A stretch of DNA of 64,000 bases from an uncultured Pseudomonadota bacterium (GTDB taxonomy: Bacteria; Pseudomonadota; Gammaproteobacteria; Methylococcales; Methylomonadaceae), in the NCBI GenBank assembly GCA_903834465.1, contig CAILJB010000010.1:88262-152261 (forward strand), written 5' to 3'. Below, in pieces: positions 45,194-53,824 of this stretch. A program made the translations under genes and the position numbers. The notes below the pieces were generated by a model, which was not told where the DNA came from, ran no database searches, and worked only from the letters and a program-made list of their open reading frames with translations. Each line of letters opens with the position of its first letter. Within the stretch, counting starts at the first letter, position 1.

Positions 45194-46776
45194 AATGGAG
45201 TGAAATAAATTTAGGAGTTTGGAATGTGTATTTCATTTTCAAGTTAATTTTATTTATTAACGGAGGGATTGAATTTAATTTCCTGCAAAATCTAGCGTTT
45301 ATTGCATTTTTGTTTTTACCAACGCGAAATAAATTTTTAAATGTTACCAAACAACTGAGTGCTATTTCTGTTGGCGTATATTTATTTTACAGTGATTCGT
45401 ATTTACCGCCTTTTTCACGATTGTTAGCACAAACGGAACAACTCTCAAATTTTTCTACCAGTTATTTAATTGAATTGGCGACACGGTTTGTGTCGGTAAA
45501 TTTCGTGCTGACGTTATTTATTATTAGTGTGTTTTATTTCATGTTTCATAAAATCATACGGATTTCTGTATTAGTAACGGGCGCGGTGCTTTATTTACAA
45601 CTTTCAAATAGTAATTTAAAACTTCCTGCTGCGAATCAAAGCATTGAAACCATCGCAACTGAAACAAAAACCATTGATTCAACAAAAGTAAATCTCGCAG
45701 AGCAAATCACTAGCTATAAAAATACGTTTTTTAGCCAACAAGCGGATTTAAAACTTCCCATAAATATAGAATTAGCGGCTAAAAGCAATTTTGATATTTT
45801 GGTTCTTAGCGTGTGTTCGTTGGCATGGGATGATGTGAAATATTTTCATCAAGAAAATCATAAATTATTCAAAGAATTCGATATTATTTTTGACCATTTC
45901 AATTCGGTCTCCTCATACAGTGGTCCTACGGTAATTCGATTATTGCAAGCGAATTGTGGACAAAAACCACATGCCGATTTATTGGCAAATCCTTCAAATA
46001 AGCAATGTTATTTACTGGAAAATTTAAAAAGTATTGGTTTTGATACGGCGTTAATTTTGAATCATGATGGCGTATTTGATAATTTTTTGTCATTGATAAA
46101 AGAAAAAGGCGGCATGGAGGCAGAGCCTATGAAATATAAGTTAAATCCCTATTTATTGAGTTTTGATGGATCTTATATTTATCGAGATATTGATGTGATT
46201 TCGCAGTGGCTTACGCAACAAGAAACCTCGTCAGCGCATAAAAAAATTACTTTTTACAACACTATCAGCTTGCATGATGGTGTTCGCTTTGAGAAAGAAA
46301 AACAATCGAAAGCATCGGAAACGTATGAAAGACGTTTGATTACATTGCTCGATGATATGTATGCCATATTGGAAGGTTTGAAAAAATCAAATCGTCCGAT
46401 TGTGGTGTTATTTGTTCCCGAACATGGCGCAAATATTCGTGGTGATAAAGTGCAAATTGCCGGCATGCGTGAATTACCCAGTCCAGCCATTACCAATGTT
46501 CCCGTTGGTCTAAAAATAATTGGAAATAATTTGCAACGTGTCGGTGAACAAAAACGTGTGACGCAACCAAGCAGTTTTTTAGCCATTGCACACCTTGTGA
46601 ATCAATTGCTTGAGCAAAATATTTTCAGTCAAAATCAGTTTGAGCCAGAAAAATTCCTAAATAATTTACCCGAAACGCCGATGGTATCTGAAAATGAAGG
46701 TTCAACTGTTATTCAATACAACAAGAATTATTATTACTCGTTTAATGACAACAAGTGGATAAAGTACGATGAATAG
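45190..46776 (+). CDS. bcsG: Cellulose phosphoethanolamine transferase BcsG
   Basis: A 528-residue inner-membrane enzyme that transfers phosphoethanolamine from phospholipid to cellulose in the periplasm. About five N-terminal helices (to about 130) are followed by a zinc alkaline phosphatase-fold domain. DILVLSVCSLAWDDVKYF, the nucleophile region SSYSGPTVIRLLQANCGQ with Ser244 (E. coli Ser278), YNTISLHDGVRF, and FVPEHGANIRGDKVQIAGMR align along the whole domain with E. coli BcsG. The cellulose made here should therefore be pEtN-modified. Confidence 0.96.
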   Translation: MKWSEINLGVWNVYFIFKLILFINGGIEFNFLQNLAFIAFLFLPTRNKFLNVTKQLSAISVGVYLFYSDSYLPPFSRLLAQTEQLSNFSTSYLIELATRFVSVNFVLTLFIISVFYFMFHKIIRISVLVTGAVLYLQLSNSNLKLPAANQSIETIATETKTIDSTKVNLAEQITSYKNTFFSQQADLKLPINIELAAKSNFDILVLSVCSLAWDDVKYFHQENHKLFKEFDIIFDHFNSVSSYSGPTVIRLLQANCGQKPHADLLANPSNKQCYLLENLKSIGFDTALILNHDGVFDNFLSLIKEKGGMEAEPMKYKLNPYLLSFDGSYIYRDIDVISQWLTQQETSSAHKKITFYNTISLHDGVRFEKEKQSKASETYERRLITLLDDMYAILEGLKKSNRPIVVLFVPEHGANIRGDKVQIAGMRELPSPAITNVPVGLKIIGNNLQRVGEQKRVTQPSSFLAIAHLVNQLLEQNIFSQNQFEPEKFLNNLPETPMVSENEGSTVIQYNKNYYYSFNDNKWIKYDE

Positions 46777-46787
46777 GGAAATTAAGA

Positions 46788-46970
46788 ATGAAATATGAAA
46801 AAAATGATGTTAATGAACTCTACAAAAGCATTGGCATCAAAGCTAACAGCTATATCGAAATAAAAGAAAATGAAGCGGTCATTAAAATTCAACGTAAGTG
46901 GCCATTGGTTGAACAAATTATTTCTTTTTGTAAAACACCGCTCGAAAATCGACAGCAAGGCGGAATTTAA
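46788..46970 (+). CDS. bcsR: BcsR-like regulatory subunit
   Basis: A 60-residue soluble protein with IKIQRKWPLVEQIISF near its centre, resembling the LKRWPLLAEF core of E. coli BcsR. It directly precedes bcsQ, as bcsR does in enterobacteria. BcsR pairs with BcsQ as part of the cytoplasmic vestibule. Overall similarity is low, and position carries much of the weight. Confidence 0.75.
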   Translation: MKYEKNDVNELYKSIGIKANSYIEIKENEAVIKIQRKWPLVEQIISFCKTPLENRQQGGI

Positions 46971-47735
46971 ATGCGCGTGTTATGTGTCCAAGGCTTGCAA
47001 GCAGGCGTAGGTGGCTCGACCATTTCTGCCAACCTTGCACGAATGTTATTAGAATTAAATCAAAAAGTATTGGTGTTTGATTTAAATCCAAATAATTTAC
47101 TTCGCTTGCATTTCAATATGGATTGGCAAAATTCCGTAGGTTGGGCATTAAATTTGACTCAAAAAAAGCTATGGTGTGCGGCTTTTGAATGTGAACATGG
47201 CATTTCTTTTTTGCCTTTTGGTCAACTGACCTATCAAACGCATCAACGTCTCATCGTCGAATATCTTGACGATAACAAATTACATTACCAATTAAATTCG
47301 CTCGATTTATCACCTGAAACGTGGCTTATTTTAAATATTTCCAGTGACATAAATCTCTTAAACAAACAAGCCTTGGCATTAAGTAATTTTATTTTGCGTG
47401 TATTTGAACCAAGCGTGGCAAATTTATCGTTACTCATCAATTCGATGCAATCTAATTACATCGTTAACGATGCGGAACTAAGTAATAAATCGTTTTTCGT
47501 TATAAATAAACTCATTCCTCACAGCGAACTTGACCACGAAATGACGTTGGTTTTTAAAAATCTGCTGTTAAATAAATTGCTACCTATCAATATTCATTTT
47601 GATGAAAGTATTAAAGAAGCCTTCGCCCATAAAACGACCGTCAACATTCACGCGCCAACATCTACCGCCGTCCGCGAATTTCGAACACTCGCAATTTGGT
47701 TAATGAGCTATTTTAATCGATTGGAACAACCGTGA
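46971..47735 (+). CDS. bcsQ: Cellulose biosynthesis ParA/MinD-like ATPase BcsQ
   Basis: A 254-residue SIMIBI ATPase, with BcsR needed for assembly or polar localisation of the Bcs machine. The Walker A-like sequence GLQAGVGGST (residues 8-17) lacks the usual deviant lysine and the P-loop lysine, similar to E. coli BcsQ (GVRGGVGTTT). NNLLRLHFNMDW and ISFLPFGQLTYQ match E. coli well. It starts on the base after bcsR and overlaps bcsA by four bases. Confidence 0.93.
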   Translation: MRVLCVQGLQAGVGGSTISANLARMLLELNQKVLVFDLNPNNLLRLHFNMDWQNSVGWALNLTQKKLWCAAFECEHGISFLPFGQLTYQTHQRLIVEYLDDNKLHYQLNSLDLSPETWLILNISSDINLLNKQALALSNFILRVFEPSVANLSLLINSMQSNYIVNDAELSNKSFFVINKLIPHSELDHEMTLVFKNLLLNKLLPINIHFDESIKEAFAHKTTVNIHAPTSTAVREFRTLAIWLMSYFNRLEQP

Positions 47736-50377
47736 TTGCCACAAAAAAGAAAAAAGGCGTTTATAGCCCAATCAAAACGCCACTTGATGTGATTTTATTG
47801 TCTATTATTTTTCAACCGCTGGTCATTCAAGAATGGCGCAACTTTAAAAAAATACTTTTTAACGATAGAAACCAATTGTTCGGCACGTTTGCGGGGCTAT
47901 TCATTTTCATCTTTATGATTCTTTTTTGTCATGAATCGCAACGGGAAAATGCCGCGATTTTCTTAAAAAAATGCTTTCCACATATCAATTGGATAACCTT
48001 GAGCTTTGCCGACGTGATTCGTTTTGGCTTACAATCGTTTTGGTTAATGACAATCCAAACTCAAACAGCATCAGCAGCGTTATCCTTTGATTTAAAAATG
48101 ATTTTGAATATTTTTAACCTTATAACCTCTTTCATCTTTTTACCTTTTACCGCTATCAGTAAAGGCTTTGGTTTTGTGCTGACTAAAATTGAAAAAGCCT
48201 CTGAAAATTATCAGGATAAATTTGATCCGAAATATTATTTACTGGGTATTTTTTTTCTAAGTATGGTTTGTTTAACCGTACCGTTTAATATTTCAGCGCA
48301 AATCGCATTTATTTTTATGTTGTGGCTGGTTGCCATGATTGCTCGCACGATTACGGGTAATTTACCAAAATTGATTTTGATTTCATTATCTCTCACGGTT
48401 TCAACACGCTATTTATGGTGGCGATATACCTCGACGCTGAATATTGATAGCAGTGTGGACATTTTTTTTGGTGTCATTTTGATTTGCGCTGAAACATACA
48501 CTTGGCTGATATTACTGCTTGGTTATTTTCAAACTGCTTGGCCATTGCAACGTAAACCCACGCCCTTACCTGAAGATACGACATTGTGGCCAAGTATCGA
48601 TATTTTTATCCCTACTTATAACGAAGACCTTAGCATTATTAAAACTACCACTCTGGCGGCATTAAGTATGGACTGGCCAGAATATAAACTGCATGTTTAT
48701 ATTCTCGACGACGGACGACGACCTGAATTTGGTGAATTTGCAAAAGAAGTCAATGCCGGCTATATCACCCGCGATAATAATCGCCATGCCAAAGCCGGAA
48801 ATATCAATCAAGCCTTAGTCAAAACTAATGGCGAATATGTGGCTATTTTTGATTGCGACCACATTCCGGTGCGGTCTTTTTTACAAATGACGATGGGCTG
48901 GTTTTTGAGAGACAAAAAATTGGCGTTAATTCAAACGCCACATCATTTTTATTCGCCTGACCCGTTTGAACGAAATATCGGTAATTTCAAAAAAACACCG
49001 AATGAAAACACGTTATTTTATGGCGTGGTGCAGGATGGTAATGATTTGTGGAATGCGTCATTTTTTTGCGGTTCATGCGCGATTTTGCATCGTGATAGAT
49101 TGCTCGAAGTTGGCGGCATTGCTGTTGAAACCGTTACCGAAGATGCTCATACCGCATTGCGACTACATCGAAAAGGTTATACCTCCGCTTATATCAACGT
49201 CGTTCAAGCGGCGGGACTGGCCACTGAAACGTTATCGGCACACATTGGGCAACGCATTCGGTGGGCGCGAGGCATGGCGCAAATTTTTCGCGTCGATAAT
49301 CCGTTACTAGGCAAAGGCTTAACTATTGGACAGCGTTTGTGTTACGCCAACGCGATGATTCACTTTTTAGGCGGCATTCCGCGCTTAATTTTTCTGCTCG
49401 CGCCATTGGGATTTTTGTATTTTCACAGTTATTTAATTTACGCGCCAACGACTGAAATATTGCTTTATGCCCTGCCCGTCATTGTGCATTCGAGTATTGC
49501 CAGTTCGTATATGCAGGGAAAATACCGTTATTCATTTTGGGCAGAAATTTATGAAACGGTTTTAGCATGGTATATCGCCAGACCGACTACAGTCGCGCTT
49601 ATCAATCCTAAAATTGGCACGTTCAATGTCACGGCAAAAGGTGGACTAATCAAAGATGAATTTTTTGATTTAACGATTTCAAAACCGTATTTGTTTTTGA
49701 TTGTTTTAAATTTACTCGGTATCGGCGCGGCAATTTATCGGTATTTTTTAGGCCCAGACAATGAACATGGAACGGTATTCATCAATTTTGCTTGGACAGC
49801 TTATAATCTTTTAGTGTTAGGTGGTGCAATTAGCGTCGCGCAAGAAACACGGCAAGTTCGCACGCAACATCGCATCGAAGTTGATACCATCGTATCGATT
49901 AGAAAAAAATCCGGACATTTGATTTGCGCGAAAATGGAAGATTACTCCGGTTCTGGGTTAGGGTTACGCATTGATTCTAACGTTTTGAATTTTGAACGCA
50001 ACGAGCAAGTTCACATTCTTATTTCACGCGGCAATCGAGAGTTTGTATTTCCGGCTCGTATCACGAATGTGAATAAAGGTTTTTTAGGTGTTTTATTTGA
50101 AAATTTCACCAAGCAACAAGAACTTGATTACATTCAATGCACTTATTCACGCAGCGATGCGTGGGCGACATGGCGAACCGACTTCAAGCAAGATAAACCT
50201 TTGACTAGCATCAAAGCCATCATCGGTGTCGGTTTTCATGGTTATATTGTATTAGCTCGAACACTTCCCAAATTTATTACGCATCCATTTTTATTATTAG
50301 GTATGACGATTGCTTTTATTCGGTCATTACTTCCCAAAAATATTAGTGATACGCCGACCACATTCGATGTCAGATGA
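47732..50377 (+). CDS. bcsA: Cellulose synthase catalytic subunit BcsA
   Basis: The 881-residue membrane glycosyltransferase polymerising glucose from UDP-glucose and passing the chain through the membrane. The start is GTG, four bases inside bcsQ. GT2 landmarks are present: IFIPTYNED at about 290, DDG at about 326, DCDH with Asp374/376, TED at 469-471 and the chain-holding QRIRW at 507-511. The PilZ domain has its c-di-GMP arginines in VRTQHR (Arg710, Arg714) and DYSGSGLG from Asp737. Several helices lie N-terminal to the GT2 domain and after it. All essential residues are intact, so synthesis is likely c-di-GMP-activated. Confidence 0.98.
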   Translation: MIATKKKKGVYSPIKTPLDVILLSIIFQPLVIQEWRNFKKILFNDRNQLFGTFAGLFIFIFMILFCHESQRENAAIFLKKCFPHINWITLSFADVIRFGLQSFWLMTIQTQTASAALSFDLKMILNIFNLITSFIFLPFTAISKGFGFVLTKIEKASENYQDKFDPKYYLLGIFFLSMVCLTVPFNISAQIAFIFMLWLVAMIARTITGNLPKLILISLSLTVSTRYLWWRYTSTLNIDSSVDIFFGVILICAETYTWLILLLGYFQTAWPLQRKPTPLPEDTTLWPSIDIFIPTYNEDLSIIKTTTLAALSMDWPEYKLHVYILDDGRRPEFGEFAKEVNAGYITRDNNRHAKAGNINQALVKTNGEYVAIFDCDHIPVRSFLQMTMGWFLRDKKLALIQTPHHFYSPDPFERNIGNFKKTPNENTLFYGVVQDGNDLWNASFFCGSCAILHRDRLLEVGGIAVETVTEDAHTALRLHRKGYTSAYINVVQAAGLATETLSAHIGQRIRWARGMAQIFRVDNPLLGKGLTIGQRLCYANAMIHFLGGIPRLIFLLAPLGFLYFHSYLIYAPTTEILLYALPVIVHSSIASSYMQGKYRYSFWAEIYETVLAWYIARPTTVALINPKIGTFNVTAKGGLIKDEFFDLTISKPYLFLIVLNLLGIGAAIYRYFLGPDNEHGTVFINFAWTAYNLLVLGGAISVAQETRQVRTQHRIEVDTIVSIRKKSGHLICAKMEDYSGSGLGLRIDSNVLNFERNEQVHILISRGNREFVFPARITNVNKGFLGVLFENFTKQQELDYIQCTYSRSDAWATWRTDFKQDKPLTSIKAIIGVGFHGYIVLARTLPKFITHPFLLLGMTIAFIRSLLPKNISDTPTTFDVR

Positions 50378-52695
50378 GAATATTTAAAATGAGAAACAAG
50401 ACAATCTCTGTTGTTCAATCTGACAAGAGCAGTGTTTTCGCCACCCTATTTTTTACATGGCTATTTTTTTTAGTTTCACCACCCAGTTTTTGCGCCCAAC
50501 GCAATTTTTTTGATGAAAACACCTCTTACACTATCGATAATCCGGTTATTAGAGAGGAAATAATCTCATTTGAAAAACTCGGTTTAGGTTTACCGATTAC
50601 ATTAAAAGGTAATTTAGCACAATTTCCGGTAGGTTTTGGTTCGCGCATCGATGAGCTTGTAACCGCCGCTAAAATAGACGTGATTTATACTTATTCGCCC
50701 GCGTTATCCCCCGATATTTCCCATGTGCGCGTTCTCATCAATAATCAAGTTGCCGGTTATTTTCCCGTCGAACTCCATAAAGCCGGTATTCCGATAAAAA
50801 ATACCCTGCAATTCGATTCCCGTTTTTTATCCAAATACAACGAAATTACTTTTGAATTGATTGCTTATAGCGAAAAAGAATGTGCGAATACCGCGCAACA
50901 AAGTATGTGGTTTGATATTAGCAATCAAAGCACTTTGAGGCTAACCGTGCAGTCAATGGCATTTAAAAATGACATGTCGATTTTTCCGAAACCTTTTTTT
51001 GATGTAAATGATTTTTCAACGGTTGAAGTGCCGTTTATTTTTCCTGAAAATTCAAATGATGAGACATTAGAAGCAGCAGGAATTGCTGTGTCATATTTAG
51101 GTAGTTTGGCAAATTGGCGCGAGATGTATTTTCCTGTTCTTATCAATCAATTGCCCAAAAAACATGGCATCGTGTTTGCAACGAATGATAAACGTCCTAA
51201 TTTCATCAAAGATGTACCGCCTGTTAATGCGCCGACTGTGCAATTGATTACGCATCCCACAAACCCATTTATTAAATTATTATTGGTTTTAGGGCGCGAT
51301 AAAGCGGATTTACGCAAGGCGATGGAAGGTTTAGCGACAGGTTCGGCTATTCTGGCGGGGTCTTTTGCCGAAGTGACACAGATAAAAGAGATTTTGCCAC
51401 GCCAACCCTATGATGCGCCAAATTGGATTCCGACAAATCGTGAAGTCAAATTGGGAGAGTTAATTCAATTGCCAACAGAATTACAATCAAAAGGTCGTAC
51501 CCCGCGTCCGATTGTGGTGAATTTCAATATTTCTCCTGATTTATTTACTTGGCGCAGTCGAGGCATTCCCCTTAATCTTAAATATCGCTATTCACCGCCC
51601 AATAAAGAAGATGATTCGCAACTTTCTATAAAAATAAATGATTTGTTTGTCAAAGGCTTTGCGTTAAACAAAACTGGCATTAGTCAAGGTTCTGAAGATG
51701 ATAGAATACGCATTCCGCTTGTGGATGAGTTAGTTTTTGGTGCGGCAAACGAAGTGCTTTTACCTGGTTTTCATTTGGGCGCAAAAAATCGAATTCAATT
51801 TGAATATGAATTTACCAAACCTGATGGCAGAGATTGTAGAGAAATCACACCCAATTATATGTACGGCGAAATCGATGCAGATTCGACGCTCGATTTAAGC
51901 GGCTTTCCGCACTATCTCGCTATGCCAGATTTGAAAGCCTTTAGCAATGTCGGTTTTCCCTTTACGCGACTAGCCGATTTAGCAGACACCGCAATCATTA
52001 TGAACAAAAATGCTTCAACCAGCGAAGTGGAAACGTATTTGAATTTAATGGGTTTATTTGGTTCATCGACTGGATTAACGGCAACAAAATTTACAGTGGC
52101 AAATGCTGCACCATTTGACGGTATTGAAAATAAAGATTTATTGGTCATTGGTTATTTGTCCCAAGACATTATGCAACGCACAGACACAAAAGATTTATTT
52201 CAAATTATGGTAACGGAAATTAAAAAAGCGATAACGTTGCCTATTCGTGGCGATACAGAATTTACTAGCGACTTTCAGCCGCAACAACTCAACGTTGACC
52301 GTGCCATGTCCAAACAAGTGGAATTTAATAATCAAGGCAAAGTCGGCGCGTTAATTGGTTTTGAGTCGCCGTGGGGAAAAAATAGAAGTGTAATAGCTGT
52401 TGTCGCTTCAGAACCAGCCGCTTTCGAAAAAATTACCACGACGTTGATGAAAAAAGCCCATAAAATTTTCGGCTCGGTGGCATTGTTTCGAGATGACGAG
52501 GTAACGAATATTCAGGTTGGTGAAACGTATTACGTTGGGCAATTATCCATTATCAAATTGATTTCATTTGAATTATCGGATAATCCTGTTTTGCTAGGCT
52601 TTTTAACGTTTATCATGATTACATTGATAATTGTAGTGTTATGGCGATTGCTTAAATATATTGCTTATTTACGTTTACATCGAGATTATGAGTAA
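50374..52695 (+). CDS. bcsB: Cellulose synthase periplasmic subunit BcsB
   Basis: A 773-residue protein with an N-terminal signal region (about 22-41, ending SFCA). Tandem carbohydrate-binding and flavodoxin-like domains follow, with FQIDSRFLSKYNEITFEL-like and RIPLVDELVFGAANEVLLPGF stretches recognisable. A C-terminal membrane helix (about 735-760) ends WRLLKYIAYLRLH; this helix is needed by BcsA. It overlaps bcsA by four bases (ATGA) and bcsZ by one (TAATG). Confidence 0.95.
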   Translation: MRIFKMRNKTISVVQSDKSSVFATLFFTWLFFLVSPPSFCAQRNFFDENTSYTIDNPVIREEIISFEKLGLGLPITLKGNLAQFPVGFGSRIDELVTAAKIDVIYTYSPALSPDISHVRVLINNQVAGYFPVELHKAGIPIKNTLQFDSRFLSKYNEITFELIAYSEKECANTAQQSMWFDISNQSTLRLTVQSMAFKNDMSIFPKPFFDVNDFSTVEVPFIFPENSNDETLEAAGIAVSYLGSLANWREMYFPVLINQLPKKHGIVFATNDKRPNFIKDVPPVNAPTVQLITHPTNPFIKLLLVLGRDKADLRKAMEGLATGSAILAGSFAEVTQIKEILPRQPYDAPNWIPTNREVKLGELIQLPTELQSKGRTPRPIVVNFNISPDLFTWRSRGIPLNLKYRYSPPNKEDDSQLSIKINDLFVKGFALNKTGISQGSEDDRIRIPLVDELVFGAANEVLLPGFHLGAKNRIQFEYEFTKPDGRDCREITPNYMYGEIDADSTLDLSGFPHYLAMPDLKAFSNVGFPFTRLADLADTAIIMNKNASTSEVETYLNLMGLFGSSTGLTATKFTVANAAPFDGIENKDLLVIGYLSQDIMQRTDTKDLFQIMVTEIKKAITLPIRGDTEFTSDFQPQQLNVDRAMSKQVEFNNQGKVGALIGFESPWGKNRSVIAVVASEPAAFEKITTTLMKKAHKIFGSVALFRDDEVTNIQVGETYYVGQLSIIKLISFELSDNPVLLGFLTFIMITLIIVVLWRLLKYIAYLRLHRDYE

Positions 52696-53777
52696 TGAAA
52701 ATTTTACTGACCATTGCGTTAATACTTGTTTCATTTTGTCTTCATGCCCGTGAACCGTGGACAGATTGGGAACAATTTAAACGCGTGTATATTTCGCCTG
52801 AAGGTCGCGTCATCGATGGTAGCACAGAGCAACTGATTACAACCTCAGAAGGTCAATCGTATGCGTTATTGTGTGCGTTAATTGCCAATGACAAAGCCAC
52901 ATTTGACCGTGTGTTAAATTGGACGGAAACGAATTTAGCGCATGGTGATTTAACAGCGCAGTTGCCAGCGTGGCAATGGGGCATATATGGTATTTTGGAC
53001 GAAAATTCTGCATCGGATGCCGATTTATGGATAGCTTACGCGCTCGCTGAAGCAGGACGATTGTGGGGCGAGTATCGCTATCAATCGTTAAGTTATTTTT
53101 TAGCGCAGCGAATTTTAAATGAAGAAGCGGTAAATATTCCCAATTATGGTTGGATGATTCTGCCCGGTAAAAAAGGTTTTCAACTTACTGAACACTCGTG
53201 GCGATTAAATCCGAGTTATTTGCCGGTGCAAATTTTCAGACGTTTTGCCGTGTTATATCCTCATTCGCCGTGGCAAGACATTACGCAAAATACGGTCAAA
53301 TTTTTAAAGCAATCCATGCAGCAAGGTTTTAGCCCAGAATGGGCAACCTTGACAGATAACAATCAAGTTATTCCTGATATAAAAGACGGAAAAATCGGCG
53401 GTTATAATGCCATTCGCGTGTATTTATGGTTGGGAATGTTAAGTGATGCAGAGACGTATAAGGTTGAGTTAATGACAGCTTTTTCGCCTATGTTAAAAGT
53501 GGTTCAAACCGATGGTTTTGTCTCGGAACAATACGATACGAAAACAAACGCGCAAGTAGGTGATAAACCATTAGGTTTTACGGCAGCCGTATTGCCATTT
53601 TTAATCAGTGCGAATGATTTAACAAGAGCGAATGTCTTTGTCGAAAAACTGAAAACACGAGAATTCTCTGACAAACCCACGCATTATTACGACAGTATCT
53701 TAATGTTAATGGGAAAAGGCTGGTTAGAAAAACGCTATCAATTTGATAAAGCAGGGATGTTGATTTTACCGCAATAA
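52695..53777 (+). CDS. bcsZ: Periplasmic GH8 endoglucanase BcsZ with an Asn at the catalytic-base position
   Basis: A 360-residue GH8 family cellulase acting in the periplasm during cellulose export. A signal peptide (1-18) ends HAREPW. The catalytic acid Glu52 lies in TTSEGQSYALL, and NSASDADLWIAYALAEAGRLW matches the substrate subsite region. In E. coli the base Asp243 lies in SYDAIRVYMW, whereas here the codon is AAT, giving YNAIRVYLW, Asn238. The enzyme may be impaired or use another base, as in the GH8 subgroup reported to have Asn there. Last gene of the bcs operon; a hairpin follows. Confidence 0.94.
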   Translation: MKILLTIALILVSFCLHAREPWTDWEQFKRVYISPEGRVIDGSTEQLITTSEGQSYALLCALIANDKATFDRVLNWTETNLAHGDLTAQLPAWQWGIYGILDENSASDADLWIAYALAEAGRLWGEYRYQSLSYFLAQRILNEEAVNIPNYGWMILPGKKGFQLTEHSWRLNPSYLPVQIFRRFAVLYPHSPWQDITQNTVKFLKQSMQQGFSPEWATLTDNNQVIPDIKDGKIGGYNAIRVYLWLGMLSDAETYKVELMTAFSPMLKVVQTDGFVSEQYDTKTNAQVGDKPLGFTAAVLPFLISANDLTRANVFVEKLKTREFSDKPTHYYDSILMLMGKGWLEKRYQFDKAGMLILPQ

Positions 53778-53784
53778 AACACAC

Positions 53785-53811
53785 AGGGACTCAAAATAAT
53801 TGAATCCCTGC
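53785..53811. terminator. Hairpin between convergent bcsZ and acnB
   Basis: CAGGGACTCAA (53785-53795) and TTGAATCCCTG (53801-53811) pair over 11 bases with one G-U/A-C position. Neither side has a strong T-run, but the minus side has TGTGTTTTATT. It lies between two convergent stops, so it probably serves both. Confidence 0.65.
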
Positions 53812-53824
53812 AAAATATCCGTGA

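Noticed and set aside
46971..47735. BcsQ as a broken ATPase because its P-loop lacks lysines
   Set aside because: The same unusual P-loop type is found in functional E. coli BcsQ, and the rest of the protein is well conserved.
39100..53777. A bcsD (crystalline cellulose) gene in the operon
   Set aside because: No protein in the operon has the size and features of BcsD. bcsEFG mark the E. coli-type operon, which normally has none.
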